A stretch of 50,995 nt of DNA, from contig DATHMF010000035.1 in NCBI GenBank assembly GCA_035487355.1, positions 1 to 50,995 of the forward strand, read 5' to 3'. The notes below the pieces were generated by a model, which saw nothing but the letters and a program-made list of their open reading frames with translations, was not told the origin of the DNA and did not search any database. Source of the stretch: Terriglobales bacterium. GTDB taxonomy: Bacteria > Acidobacteriota > Terriglobia > Terriglobales > Acidobacteriaceae. The first letter of the stretch is position 1, and each line of letters begins with the position of its first letter. The translations under genes and the position numbers were made by a program. Shown piece after piece: positions 1-8,135 of this stretch.

Positions 1-2
1 GC

Positions 3-254
3 ACGAAAGCCATCAGCCCCTACTCCCCGGCCAACAAGCAAGACACACCAGAAGACAAACCAGATCTAGCCCGGCAAAACACCGTCAGCCCCGAATCCGC
101 CGCCGGTGCAAATCAGCAAACGCCCCAGCGCTATGAACGGATCCTGCACGGAAATTCTCCCTCTCCCCCGTTCACAATCCCAAAGCCGGAGAATAAAGCC
201 CCGCAGCGAGAAGGCCTACGCCACCCCGACCGGAGTGACATGCGTACGCTTTGA
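3..254 (+). CDS. 3' end of an unidentified protein, cut by window start
   Basis: The third forward frame is open from the window edge to a TGA at 252-254, giving 84 residues. The translation is rich in Pro, Glu, Lys, Gln and Asp (for example SPYSPANKQ and KPENKAPQ), as in a disordered tail, and its codons often end in G or C like real genes nearby. No domain can be recognised, so no function is proposed. The other frames over this stretch look like shadows. It could still be a chance open frame; the sequence before base 1 would settle it. Confidence 0.45.
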   Translation, partial: TKAISPYSPANKQDTPEDKPDLARQNTVSPESAAGANQQTPQRYERILHGNSPSPPFTIPKPENKAPQREGLRHPDRSDMRTL

Positions 255-664
255 GAAAAAAAGGCAGATTCAACAGGTTTTAAAAAAAAGCATTCCCAGG
301 AATGCAGGGCCAAAGATTAAGGATGAGGCCCTTCGGTCTTTGAAAATTCATAAGAGCAGTATCCCGTCGCTAGAGCGATTTGCCTATGCACGCCTCCGCG
401 TCCTCTGCGGTGAGTTTTTGTTTTTGGCTAAAAGCTAAGAGCCAAAGGCTAAGGGCTTCTTTTCCGCGACCCAAGCAAGCAGGGTGGCCCCCCTAATTGA
501 ATCCGCGAAATCTGCGGCGAGCTTTTTGTTTTTGGCTAAGAGCTAAAGGCTAAGAGCTAAAAGCTTCTTGAGCTGAGTGCTAATTACAACTCCCTGGCTG
601 CTTTTTGCAGCTCCCGCCGCATTTCATCCAGCGAGCGCCGCAGCTCTTCCATTTGGGGTTTAAG
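255..664. repeat. Gene-free stretch with a duplicated GCTAAGAGC-type repeat
   Basis: No convincing gene is seen, apart from the in-frame tail of the PDZ gene at 584-664. Two near copies of one unit lie at about 404-463 and 512-568: each has a TGCGG-GAG-TTTTTG start, then TTTTTGGCTAA and runs of GCTAAGAGC/GCTAAAGGC ending in CTTCTT. The neighbouring AATCCGCGAAATCTGCGG belongs to another family seen again near 13950 and 28600. Confidence 0.6.
584..664 (-). pseudogene. Detached in-frame coiled-coil tail of the PDZ protein
   Basis: Directly after the PDZ gene's TAA the frame continues LKPQMEELRRSLDEMRREL and ends with REL and TAA at 584-586. The leucine/charged spacing matches the coiled coil just before the stop, so this is most likely the original C-terminus. 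The causes could be a real nonsense mutation, a sequencing error, or stop-codon readthrough. An internal ATG in the same frame could in principle start a 22-residue peptide, but no ribosome site is evident. Confidence 0.6.
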
Positions 665-1750
665 TTACTTTTCCATCTCTACCTTGGTTTGCTCGCTGGC
701 TTTGCGGATCTCTTCCCGCGCCTGGTCGCGCATCTGGGTTGCCTTCTGGCGGGCTTCGGTGCTGATGCGTTGCAGTTCGCTGCGGTTGATTTCAATGTCC
801 AAATCTTCCAAATGAATTCCATCCCCTGGCCCCCAGAGGCTGGAGTGGTCTTTCGACCGCTCGGGAAGGGTCAAAGAGAAGCTTTGCTCGTGTTTATCGC
901 GGATAACCCCAATCGTGATCTTGCCCGTGCTATGGGCGCGCAAGGCCATGCTCCAGTCACCGCGGTTGGCGATTTTTTCGCTTTCAACGCGCACAATCAC
1001 GTCTCCGGCTCTTAATCCGGCACTCTCGGCTGGGCTGCCTTTATCTACTGAGCGTACCAGGATGCCGCCGCCATCTTTGACTCCAAAGAATTCGCCTAGT
1101 TGCGGGGTGAGACTCTCAACCTGCAATCCTGAGCGTACGGTGCGGATGACAAAGATGTCATTGTCCGGCGGTATGGAGATTTCCGGCATAACCGGTATCT
1201 GGGGCGGCGTTATCCGAATGTGCGGAATAACGATCTGTGTCATGGCCTTGGTGCGGTTTGCCAACTGAACTTGTAAGGTAAGCGGTTGCCCATCGCGGCT
1301 GAGGCCTAAGGCTACAGTCCGCCCTGAGGGAATCTCATGGATCAAGCGGCGCAGTTGTTCAACCCCTTCGACCCGCGTGCCGTTGAATTCCAGGATAACG
1401 TCGTGCTCTTTAATGCCGGCTTTGCCGGCGGGGGCATCCTGGTCTACCATCACCACTTCTACTCCGCGCTCTTCTTTCAGTTTGAGCGGGCCGACGCGCT
1501 CGGAGGTGATGTCCTGGGTATCAATGCCCAGATAAGAGCCACCGTAGTAGCTGGTACCTCCAGAACCCGGCTCGCCCGGTTCTGTAAGCTCCTGTATATC
1601 AATGCCCACATGGGAGCCGCTGCTCTGGGAACCGCCGCTTGCGGCAGAGCCCGCCTCGCCTGGCTCGTGACGGTATTCATCGTCCGCGGCCCAGGCCGAA
1701 AGGGATACGGCCATCACCATCAGTAGAATCTTGCTCAACAAGCTACGCAT
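665..1750 (-). CDS. Secreted tandem-PDZ protein, apparently truncated by an in-frame stop
   Basis: An exported protein of 361 residues. Residues 1-21 form a signal peptide ending AWA. Two PDZ domains follow, at about 65-165 (GKAGIKEHDVILEFNG) and about 215-300 (AGLRAGDVIVRV), then a charged helical tail (ARQKATQMRDQAREEIRKA) that should form a coiled coil. There is no serine-protease or metalloprotease domain, so this is a peptide-binding or scaffold protein rather than a DegP/RseP-type protease. The start is supported by AGGAG about 8 nt upstream. It is the last gene of the sigma/anti-sigma/DUF4097 row, which suggests a periplasmic role in the same response. Odd point: after the TAA at 665-667 the same frame stays open for 26 more codons to a TAA at 584-586 and encodes more coiled coil (MEELRRSLDEMRREL), as if the tail had been cut by a nonsense mutation. 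Confidence 0.85.
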   Translation of the reverse strand: MRSLLSKILLMVMAVSLSAWAADDEYRHEPGEAGSAASGGSQSSGSHVGIDIQELTEPGEPGSGGTSYYGGSYLGIDTQDITSERVGPLKLKEERGVEVVMVDQDAPAGKAGIKEHDVILEFNGTRVEGVEQLRRLIHEIPSGRTVALGLSRDGQPLTLQVQLANRTKAMTQIVIPHIRITPPQIPVMPEISIPPDNDIFVIRTVRSGLQVESLTPQLGEFFGVKDGGGILVRSVDKGSPAESAGLRAGDVIVRVESEKIANRGDWSMALRAHSTGKITIGVIRDKHEQSFSLTLPERSKDHSSLWGPGDGIHLEDLDIEINRSELQRISTEARQKATQMRDQAREEIRKASEQTKVEMEK

Positions 1751-1754
1751 AAAA

Positions 1755-1842
1755 CTTCTCCTGAAGAAGTCGGAATGAAGTAGAAGCTTACTTCATCCTT
1801 TATACTTCTTATTTCTCACTTCTCACTTCTTACTTCCGAAAC
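1755..1842. repeat. CTTCTTACTTC-type low-complexity inverted repeat
   Basis: The gap between the PDZ gene and the DUF4097 gene is almost entirely made of GAAGAAGT...GAATGAAGTAGAAG on one side and TACTTCTTATTTCTCACTTC units on the other. The two sides are partly complementary and could fold in RNA. A close relative lies at 12065-12123. Confidence 0.65.
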
Positions 1843-1844
1843 CG

Positions 1845-3065
1845 TTATCTCGGCCTACGATCACTCGTAGACACGGTTCGTTTCAGCAACTCGATACTGC
1901 CGGTGCTGGTATGAATATGAAGCACCTTGCCGCCGCCATTTAAATTACCCTGGCAGTAGGTTTCTTTGGGGCCAAAATCGGGCCCCTCTGAGGAAATTTG
2001 CAGCTCCGGGAATTCGGAGCGGATCTTTTGCCACGAGGCTATATCAATGGCTGCCTGCACGGTCACCGGAAGGTCTGCGGGAAGATAGACCCGAATATCG
2101 CCTGCGCCGGTTTCCAGGCGCGAATCGGTGAAGTTGACGCCTTGTCCTATAAATTCAGCCGTAATCTGGCCTCCGGCCGTCTCAATCTGAGCGCCGCTCA
2201 TCAGCTTGTAAAGCTCCACGCCGCCCCCGCTGGTCCTTGCCCTGACTGGGCCATTAGCAGAACTCAACTTGATCGGGCCTCCGCCCGTCCTCAGCGTGGC
2301 GCTGCCGCCTACGGTGCCGGCGCTAATGTTGCCGCCCCCGGTCTCTGCTGTCAGGTCGCCGCCACAGTTAGCAACCACAATCGGCCCGCCCCCCGTGTTC
2401 AGGTAAATGCTTTGGCTGCCCGAATCAACGTGGATGGCTCCGCCTCCACTATGGGCATGCACGGCTCCCTTGGCGGAGCGCAGGCTGATCTTGCCACCGC
2501 CGGTCTCCAGCTTGACCTCCGAACCCGCCGTCCCTACATCAACGGAACCGCCTCCGCTCGAGGCGTCAATGGCGCCGCCAATGTTATCAAGCGAAACGTT
2601 GCCCCCGCCAGTATCCGCGTCTACCCGCCCGTTGATGGAATTAACAGTAAGACTCCCGCCACCCGTGTGCGCGTTCACCAGATCAAGCGCCTGTGGAGTA
2701 TGGATGTCAAAATCAGCGCAATACGAGCGCCCGCGGCCATAGTTCCTGGGACCCTGTCCGTAGAGGGTCACGGTATCGCCTTGCGTGCTGGCGGTGACCC
2801 GGATGAGATCAAACACGCGCTGTGCCTCCTGCTTCGATGCACTGTAGACCCGCTTCTTCACCGTATAGGAGATGTTGTTTGCCGTGCCGCCCTGGATGTG
2901 CACCGACCCCAGGTTTGTAATCAGCTTCAGATTGCGCTGCGCCGGCAGGCTTCCCGTGGTTTCTTCCACCCAGGCTTCGCCTTCGCGGTAAACTTTTGCC
3001 TCTTGCGCGACGGCTGCACCAACCAGTGCGAGGGCGGTCAGTGCGATTTGTATTCTCTTCTTCAT
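1845..3065 (-). CDS. Exported DUF4097-type beta-solenoid protein
   Basis: A protein of 406 residues with a signal peptide (MKKRIQIALTALALVGAAVAQ). Residues from about 130 to 300 are tandem units of roughly 17-20 residues, each with a TGGG or SGGG turn followed by a short beta stretch (for example DADTGGGNVSLDNIGG, KLETGGGKISLRSAKG). This is the pattern of the DUF4097/GIN head-domain beta-solenoid proteins. The family is common in envelopes and is often encoded beside anti-sigma factors, but its molecular role is not known. It lies 46 bp after the anti-sigma gene and before the PDZ gene in the same direction, so it is probably co-transcribed and placed in the periplasm or at the outer membrane. 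Confidence 0.85.
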   Translation of the reverse strand: MKKRIQIALTALALVGAAVAQEAKVYREGEAWVEETTGSLPAQRNLKLITNLGSVHIQGGTANNISYTVKKRVYSASKQEAQRVFDLIRVTASTQGDTVTLYGQGPRNYGRGRSYCADFDIHTPQALDLVNAHTGGGSLTVNSINGRVDADTGGGNVSLDNIGGAIDASSGGGSVDVGTAGSEVKLETGGGKISLRSAKGAVHAHSGGGAIHVDSGSQSIYLNTGGGPIVVANCGGDLTAETGGGNISAGTVGGSATLRTGGGPIKLSSANGPVRARTSGGGVELYKLMSGAQIETAGGQITAEFIGQGVNFTDSRLETGAGDIRVYLPADLPVTVQAAIDIASWQKIRSEFPELQISSEGPDFGPKETYCQGNLNGGGKVLHIHTSTGSIELLKRTVSTSDRRPR

Positions 3066-3111
3066 GACGTTGGTTCCCTATTTAATGGTCGTGCTTTCCC
3101 TGTCTCTTTTG

Positions 3112-4056
3112 CTAATCAATATTCGGAAGCGAGGCCAGTGTACGCTCTGATTCGGAGCGGATGTACTCGTTATCGTGCCGCTTGGAGAGACGCTCGAAGG
3201 CGCTGCGCACCGTGCTGTCTGCCTTGACCGGTTGTAACAGCCGGATCGCCTCGGTACGCACCCCGGGATTGGTGTCATTCAGCAGAGCCTGGACAACAGC
3301 ATCGCGGACCTGGACATCTTCTTTTACGTATTCCTCGAGCCCCTCCAATGCCTGCAAACGCACGCCGGGATTGTGGTCATCCAGCAATGCACGCATCATG
3401 GCCTGGCGCACCTGTGCTTCATCGCACTTTTGCGACAGGATAGCAACCGACTCTACCCGCACACCGGGGTTCTCCTGGGTGTGAGCGGCGTACAGCAGCA
3501 GCTTCTCAATGTCTGGATTGTTAATCGAACCTTGCGCGGATGAGGGTAGAAGCTTGTCGTAGCTGATTTGAACGCTGTTGGTGTTGGGGTCTTGGGTGAT
3601 GCCACGAATTCCGGCAATGGAGGCTTCGGCAGATTGGCCATTTCCAATTTGGGCAATACCGCTAACCGGAGGCGTCTTAATTTTGAAGGCTGTCAGCACC
3701 CCTCCGGCAAAGCCCACAATCAGGATTGCTGCTGCCAGCGCGGGGGAAAATCTGATCTGCCGCAGCCAATCCACCGGGTCCCAAACCAGATGAAAGACCC
3801 ATGCGCGCCAGCCGCGAGCAGTCTCGGCGGTTTCCAGGGCCTCTTGCAGGCTCATGCGCGAGGCCGCCAGCAGGTTGGGTGTTGGCTCGAGGGCCGGGGC
3901 AGCGCTTACATCTTTCCGAAACTGCTGCGCCGACTCGAGTTCCAGATTGCAGGCCGGGCAACGCTCGGCATGCTGCCGCATTTCAAAGAGTATGTCGTCA
4001 GGCAGCTCATCATAAACCAGCAAAATAACGTTTTGTTTAAACAACTCGCAGTTCAT
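3112..4056 (-). CDS. Membrane anti-sigma factor with zinc finger and HEAT repeats
   Basis: A protein of 314 residues. The first 40 residues carry the anti-sigma zinc-finger pattern H29-x3-C33-x2-C36 plus Cys3, expected to bind the ECF sigma factor in the cytoplasm. A hydrophobic segment at about 106-124 is the single membrane span. Past about residue 185, three units with the motif NPGVRxEAxxxL (NPGVRVESVAIL, NPGVRLQALEGL, NPGVRTEAIRLL) form HEAT-like repeats that would lie in the periplasm. The gene follows the sigma factor by 47 bp. HEAT repeats as the outer sensor of an anti-sigma factor suggest sensing by protein-protein contact; this is inference. Confidence 0.88.
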   Translation of the reverse strand: MNCELFKQNVILLVYDELPDDILFEMRQHAERCPACNLELESAQQFRKDVSAAPALEPTPNLLAASRMSLQEALETAETARGWRAWVFHLVWDPVDWLRQIRFSPALAAAILIVGFAGGVLTAFKIKTPPVSGIAQIGNGQSAEASIAGIRGITQDPNTNSVQISYDKLLPSSAQGSINNPDIEKLLLYAAHTQENPGVRVESVAILSQKCDEAQVRQAMMRALLDDHNPGVRLQALEGLEEYVKEDVQVRDAVVQALLNDTNPGVRTEAIRLLQPVKADSTVRSAFERLSKRHDNEYIRSESERTLASLPNID

Positions 4057-4071
4057 CGTTGACTCTCACTT

Positions 4072-4097
4072 TAGAGACGTAGCATGCTACGTCTCTA
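4072..4097. repeat. Perfect 26-bp palindrome, copy 1
   Basis: TAGAGACGTAGCA followed by its exact reverse complement, lying in the short gap between the sigma-factor stop and the anti-sigma start. The same palindrome occurs near 6034 and 13771. In RNA it would make a 13-bp hairpin that could uncouple expression of sigma and anti-sigma. Confidence 0.9.
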
Positions 4098-4103
4098 CAT
4101 AAT

Positions 4104-4769
4104 TCATCTCATTTCAGACAGCGCACCACGCAACTTTTGTGTAGCGCGGAAGAGCGTATTCTTGGCTGTCTCTTCCGTCGTACTCAACATTTCGCCGATG
4201 GTGCGCAGTTTAAGCCCCTGGTAATGCTTCAGCTCAAATACCATGCGCTCGCGCGGCGTGAGCCGGTTTAAAGCCAGTCCAATCTTGTGGCCTAGCTCGC
4301 GGCGCATCAAGTCGCGTTCAGGATTGCTGTGCGAGCGATCATCGGCCACCTGGTCGATCAGGCTCAGCTCAGTGCCATCCTGCATGGTGGTCACCGGCGC
4401 TTCTTCTTTGCGCACGTTTTTCTTACGCAAGTGATCCAGGCACAGATTGGTCACGATGCGGTAGATCCACGTATAAAATGAACACTCGAAGCGGAAGCTG
4501 ACCAGGTTGCGGTAGGCCTTGAGAAAGGCTTCCTGGTAGATGTCTTGCGCGTCTTGTTCAGAGGCGGTCAGTCGCAGCGCCAGGCGCAATACCGCATGGT
4601 CATATTGGCGCACCAATTCCTCGAAGGCTGCGCGATTGCCGCGCTGCGCCTCGCGTATCAGGACGTTATCGTCTACGCGCCTCAGAGCCTGGCTGACCAT
4701 GGTTCCCCGTACGGGGGATGTATCCGCGGGACTGCTTATCACGCCCACCACATTTTCCATAACACTCAT
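4104..4769 (-). CDS. ECF RNA polymerase sigma factor (RpoE/SigW-like)
   Basis: A sigma-70 family factor of 221 residues from the start chosen here. Region 2 contains the typical FEELVRQYDHAVLRLALRL and DAQDIYQEAFLKAYRNL helices and FYTWIYRIVTNLCLDHLRK. Region 4 contains LTPRERMVFELKHYQGL and an HTH with IGEMLSTTEETAKNTLFRA. It directs RNA polymerase to a stress regulon and is probably held inactive by the anti-sigma factor encoded next. The frame is open back to 4925, but those 52 extra residues are Cys-rich and unlike the family, so the ATG at 4769 (MSVMENVV) is preferred; a second ATG at 4760 is also possible. Confidence 0.92.
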   Translation of the reverse strand: MSVMENVVGVISSPADTSPVRGTMVSQALRRVDDNVLIREAQRGNRAAFEELVRQYDHAVLRLALRLTASEQDAQDIYQEAFLKAYRNLVSFRFECSFYTWIYRIVTNLCLDHLRKKNVRKEEAPVTTMQDGTELSLIDQVADDRSHSNPERDLMRRELGHKIGLALNRLTPRERMVFELKHYQGLKLRTIGEMLSTTEETAKNTLFRATQKLRGALSEMR

Positions 4770-5053
4770 GGGTGGGGTTCCTGTCCGCCAACCTTCAATC
4801 CTAAACCCAAGATTGTCTCGGCCGGCATTTGTCTCAACCTGTGCTCCACCTTTCAGAAGACATCCAATTTTCGGTGTCTCTACTGGGCACTTGAATAGAC
4901 GGCAGCAGAGCAGTTTCGTAAGCAAATTATGACAGGGAAAAACCTCTTATGGGAAGCGGTGGGAGAGGGCGTTGCGGTCCCGCCGAGCGGGATTTTGCTA
5001 CCGAACTCCATAGATGGAAAGCCACCAGGGCGAATGTGGAAGCATAAAAGTAA

Positions 5054-5108
5054 ATCGGGTGATTGAGCAATGACCCAATCACCCGATGACTCAATCGTTC
5101 AATCTATT
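5054..5108. repeat. ATTGAGTCAT-family inverted repeat behind rplI
   Basis: GGGTGATTG at 5057-5065 pairs with CAATCACCC at 5076-5084, followed by GATGACTCAATC. It lies about 20 nt past the rplI stop on the minus strand and could act as a 3' hairpin, though no T-tract follows. It belongs to the dispersed TGAGTCATCGGGTCAT family found also at 10.7-11.3 kb, 30.7 kb and 31.6 kb. The rest of 4770-5053 shows no gene or clear promoter to the eye. Confidence 0.7.
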
Positions 5109-5553
5109 CAGTGTCTGGCTTGATGGTGACTTTGATGGGTGCAGCGATGTCACGGTGCAACCTGATCTGCACGTCAAAATCGCCCAGCGTCTTCAATGGT
5201 TCCTCGAGCTGGATCTTGCGGCGATCAAGGTTAAAGCCGCGGGCTTCCATCTCCTGGGCAATGTCGGCCGAGGTCACGGAACCGAAGAGGTGGTCACGTT
5301 CACCCACCTTGCGCAGAAATGTAAGATGCACCGTCGCAAACTGTTTAGCCAGCGCCTCGGCATCGGACTTCTCTTTCACGGAACGGCGCACGGCCGCAGC
5401 CTTCATCTGCTCAATCACGGCGCGATTGGCCGGCGTGGCTTCAATCGCCAATTTGCGCGGCAACAAAAAATTTCTTCCGTATCCGTCGGCCACTTTCACG
5501 ACGTCCCCGCGATGGCCGAGTTTTTGTACGTCTTCTTTTAATATGACTTCCAT
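5104..5553 (-). CDS. rplI: 50S ribosomal protein bL9
   Basis: 149 residues, the usual length. It begins MEVILKEDVQKLGHRGDVVKVADGYGRNFLLP, the highly conserved bL9 N-domain that binds 23S rRNA, followed by the long connecting helix and the C-terminal domain. The ATG at 5553 has AGGAGG 8 nt upstream, which rules out the longer open frame reaching 5598. It is the last gene of the ispE-prs-rplY-pth-rpsF-rpsR-rplI row. Confidence 0.98.
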   Translation of the reverse strand: MEVILKEDVQKLGHRGDVVKVADGYGRNFLLPRKLAIEATPANRAVIEQMKAAAVRRSVKEKSDAEALAKQFATVHLTFLRKVGERDHLFGSVTSADIAQEMEARGFNLDRRKIQLEEPLKTLGDFDVQIRLHRDIAAPIKVTIKPDTE

Positions 5554-5634
5554 GCTGAACCTCCTATAAATTTCTTCGTTGGCCCACGTACACTCCATGC
5601 TGAGCGACAGCCGGGAGCCGAAGAGAATGGGCCG

Positions 5635-5958
5635 CTAGAATCTTGCTGCAAAGGGCAGCAACGCGATATTGCGGGCCTGCTTGATGGCCGCGCTCAACCG
5701 GCGCTGGTGCGGCGTGCAAACCCCGGTCAACCGGCGGGGAACAATCTTGCCGCGCTCGGCCACAAACTGCGAGAGCAGGCGCACGTCCTTGTAATTGATG
5801 GAATCAATTTTTTCCACGCAGAATTTGCACACTTTCTTGCGGCGGAAAAACTTGCGGCCGCCTTCGCCGCGTCCCGCTCCGCCGCCGGGCCGGCGTTGCG
5901 GACCGGGTTTGCTTTCAACTTCTGGTGCCTGGGTTGTCTGTACTTCTTCGTCTGCCAT
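5635..5958 (-). CDS. rpsR: 30S ribosomal protein bS18
   Basis: 107 residues. The conserved core runs from about residue 40 ([19 protein letters not shown]) to [15 protein letters not shown] ending ([15 protein letters not shown]). A CKFC pair plus a later Cys ([11 protein letters not shown]) suggests the zinc-binding form of bS18. The first 35 residues are a Gly/Arg/Pro-rich extension longer than in E. coli. GAGGA lies about 6 nt before the ATG. bS18 pairs with bS6, encoded just upstream, on the 30S platform. Confidence 0.97.
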   Translation of the reverse strand: MADEEVQTTQAPEVESKPGPQRRPGGGAGRGEGGRKFFRRKKVCKFCVEKIDSINYKDVRLLSQFVAERGKIVPRRLTGVCTPHQRRLSAAIKQARNIALLPFAARF

Positions 5959-6033
5959 AACTTTTCCTCAATTCTATTCAAAAATCTGCCAAGCCTCTGC
6001 TGCCTGGGACGATTGGCAACGCCTGGCGTTAGA

Positions 6034-6057
6034 AGAGACGTAGCAAGCTACGTCTCT
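6034..6057. repeat. GACGTAGC palindrome, copy 2
   Basis: AGAGACGTAGC-AA-GCTACGTCTCT, in the gap between the rpsF stop and the rpsR start. It is nearly identical to the palindromes at 4072 and 13771. Confidence 0.9.
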
Positions 6058-6077
6058 ACGAAAAACCCTTGCAAATC

Positions 6078-6521
6078 CTAAACCGTAGCCGTTGCGGGCG
6101 CGCTGCCGGCTTCGGCCGCGGGCTCCGCTGCCGGGGCCGCAACCACACTCGCGGCCGGAGCCGAAGCCGAAGCAGGACTGCGCTTCACACGGCTGGCCCG
6201 AAGGGCCTTGATCTTGTCCAACCGCTTGTGCTCCTCATCCACGCGCACGCTGATGAACTTGATTACCGGTTCAGCGACGCGCAGACGGCGTTCGACCTCG
6301 TGGATCATCTCGCCGGTGCCTTGGAGCGTCAGCAGGATATACAGGCCTTCATTGAATTTGCGTACCGTGTAAGCCAGGCGGCGCTTGCCCATGCGTTCGG
6401 TGTGCTTCACCGTTCCGCCGGCTGTGGTCACGTTGGATTCCAGCGTGCCAATGAGCTTATCCACATCTTCGTCGGCCATATCGGGCCGGACAATAAACAT
6501 TAATTCGTAAGTGCGTTGCAT
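6078..6521 (-). CDS. rpsF: 30S ribosomal protein bS6
   Basis: 147 residues. The core MQRTYELMFIVRPDMADEDV, GKRRLAYTVRKFNEGLYILL and AEPVIKFISVRVDE is typical bS6. An Ala/Glu-rich tail of about 45 residues (SASAPAASVVAAPAAE) extends beyond the usual 95-100 residue fold, as is common in this phylum. GGAG lies about 8 nt upstream of the ATG. It binds bS18 and the central domain of 16S rRNA. Confidence 0.97.
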   Translation of the reverse strand: MQRTYELMFIVRPDMADEDVDKLIGTLESNVTTAGGTVKHTERMGKRRLAYTVRKFNEGLYILLTLQGTGEMIHEVERRLRVAEPVIKFISVRVDEEHKRLDKIKALRASRVKRSPASASAPAASVVAAPAAEPAAEAGSAPATATV

Positions 6522-6614
6522 TTCGTATCTCCACGCTTCCCGAAAAACTGGAAGCTAAAATTCTGTCTGTACCTCAATACCGGTTTCACTTTGGCCCGGC
6601 GCCTCATCCGTCAA

Positions 6615-7199
6615 CTAAACTTCATCGTCCTTTTCCCGCTGATTAAAGCGGTTCATGGCGCGGCCGACGCCTTCCTTGAGGATGACCTCAACCGCGTCAG
6701 CGGCGCGGTCTAAAACCAGGTCTATGGTTTCGTACTGCGCCTTCTTAAACTGCGAAAGCACGTAACCTGCGCCATCGCGAACTTTGTGCTCGGGCCCAAT
6801 CCCTAAGCGGACTCGCACAAACTCCTGGGTGTTCAACGCGCCCATAATGGATTCCAACCCATTATGGCCGGCGCTCGATCCACGCTCTCGAATGCGCAGC
6901 GTACCCAGCGGAAAATCCAGTTCGTCATAGAGCACGACCAGATCTTTTGCCGGGTCAGCCTCGTACTTGCCCACCAGTTCACGCACCGCCATACCGCTCA
7001 GGTTCATGAAGGTTTCCGGCTTGGCCAGCAGAGCTTCTACTTCGCCGACCTTGACCTTCGCGGTAAGCGAATGGCAATGCCGGTTGATGACCCGCACACC
7101 ATGTTTTTCGGCGATCCTGTCAATGGCCAGAAAGCCCATGTTATGCGGCGTGAACTGATATTCAATACCCGGGTTGCCGAGCCCGACGATCAATTTCAT
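6615..7199 (-). CDS. pth: Peptidyl-tRNA hydrolase
   Basis: 194 residues, the normal length. It cleaves the ester bond of peptidyl-tRNAs released from stalled ribosomes. The active-site residues are visible: Asn in GLGNPG (about residue 9), the catalytic His in TPHNMGF (about 19), Asp in YDELDFPLG and Asn in AGHNGLESI. It lies between rplY and rpsF, the same order as in many proteobacteria. Confidence 0.98.
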   Translation of the reverse strand: MKLIVGLGNPGIEYQFTPHNMGFLAIDRIAEKHGVRVINRHCHSLTAKVKVGEVEALLAKPETFMNLSGMAVRELVGKYEADPAKDLVVLYDELDFPLGTLRIRERGSSAGHNGLESIMGALNTQEFVRVRLGIGPEHKVRDGAGYVLSQFKKAQYETIDLVLDRAADAVEVILKEGVGRAMNRFNQREKDDEV

Positions 7200-7240
7200 G
7201 TTCTATAAAGGCCCCGCAATCACGGATACGTAAACGCCTA

Positions 7241-7984
7241 CTACTTCTTCTCTTTCTTCTCGCCCTTTTCCGGCTTGGCTTCGGCAGCCGGTGCAGCGGC
7301 AGCGCCTTCCTCGGTCTCCTGCTTGCCCTTCTTGATGACCTCGGGCTCGGCAGGAGTAGCGGCAGCAGCCTCGGCAACGGCGTCTGGCGTCGGCGCCGCT
7401 TCTTCTTTCACTGCGGTGATGTGCGCCACCGGCTGGTTTTCATCGGTCACAAATTTCATGTCTCCGGCGTGCGGAAGATCAGAGACGCGCAGCACTTGTC
7501 CGAAGACCAGCGCGGTCACATCGGCATCAATGTGGCTGGGGATGTTCGAAGGCAGACACTCAATTTCCACCTCGCGCAATATCTGCTCCAGGATTCCGCC
7601 CTGTGTCTTCACGCCTTCGGCGGTCCCCGTGAGATGGATCGGCACCTTGACCCGCAGCTTCTGGTCCATGGCGATGCGCTTCATGTCAATGTGCATCAAC
7701 TTGCCTTTGATCGGTTCGTATTGCCAATCTACGATCATGGCCTTGGTGCTCTCGTCGCCGAGTTTCAGGTCGAAGATGGTGTTGTGTCCGGTCTCGGATT
7801 GCAGGATGTAGGTGATCTCTTTGGGATCAACGCTCACGGCCACGGTTTCTTTCTTGGCGCCGTACACCACCGCGGGAATCTTGCCGCTCACCCGCAGCCG
7901 CCGCGCTTCATTCTTGCCGCGCGATTCCTGGGTGCGGACCTGAGCTTCTATTGTTTTTTCGTTTTTTGCTGTTGCAGTTGCCAT
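7241..7984 (-). CDS. rplY: 50S ribosomal protein bL25, long CTC form
   Basis: 247 residues. The N-terminal 5S-rRNA-binding domain (GKNEARRLRVSGKIPAVVYG) is followed by the TL5/CTC C-terminal beta domain (EIECLPSNIPSHIDADVTAL). The last 50 residues are a low-complexity Ala/Glu/Lys tail (EKGEKKEKK end). It lies between prs and pth, its classic location. The upstream gap holds an inverted repeat. Confidence 0.97.
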   Translation of the reverse strand: MATATAKNEKTIEAQVRTQESRGKNEARRLRVSGKIPAVVYGAKKETVAVSVDPKEITYILQSETGHNTIFDLKLGDESTKAMIVDWQYEPIKGKLMHIDMKRIAMDQKLRVKVPIHLTGTAEGVKTQGGILEQILREVEIECLPSNIPSHIDADVTALVFGQVLRVSDLPHAGDMKFVTDENQPVAHITAVKEEAAPTPDAVAEAAAATPAEPEVIKKGKQETEEGAAAAPAAEAKPEKGEKKEKK

Positions 7985-7991
7985 AAAAATT

Positions 7992-8131
7992 TAGCCTCTA
8001 GCTTCTAGCCACTAGCTGTGTCGAATTCTGGTGGCTCAGACAGAAATCCTTTCCTTCAAAATCTCGGTTCAAAATCTTCAGCCTGCGTCGCCCAAGCTCT
8101 AATACAGCTAGAGGCTAGAAGCTAGCGGCTG
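7992..8131. repeat. Inverted repeat CTAGCTTCTAGCC between prs and rplY
   Basis: TAGCCTCTAGCTTCTAGCC at 7992-8010 (unit running to 8018) pairs with its reverse complement in CAGCTAGAGGCTAGAAGC at 8105-8122 (unit running to 8131). The arms of about 27 bp enclose about 86 bp, so a prs-rplY transcript would carry a long stem-loop covering nearly the whole gap. Confidence 0.8.
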
Positions 8132-8135
8132 TCTT

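Noticed and set aside
106..438. Open frame of 110 codons on the plus strand
   Set aside because: It overlaps the better partial frame 3-254, runs into repeat DNA, and has a basic, shadow-like composition.
404..568. CRISPR array, suggested by short repeated units
   Set aside because: Only two long, imperfect copies without regular spacers, and no cas genes in the window.
1998..3227. 409-codon plus-strand open frame opposite the DUF4097 gene
   Set aside because: A shadow caused by the repetitive GGG-coding strand; no ribosome site and no domain, while the minus frame has a signal peptide and family repeats.
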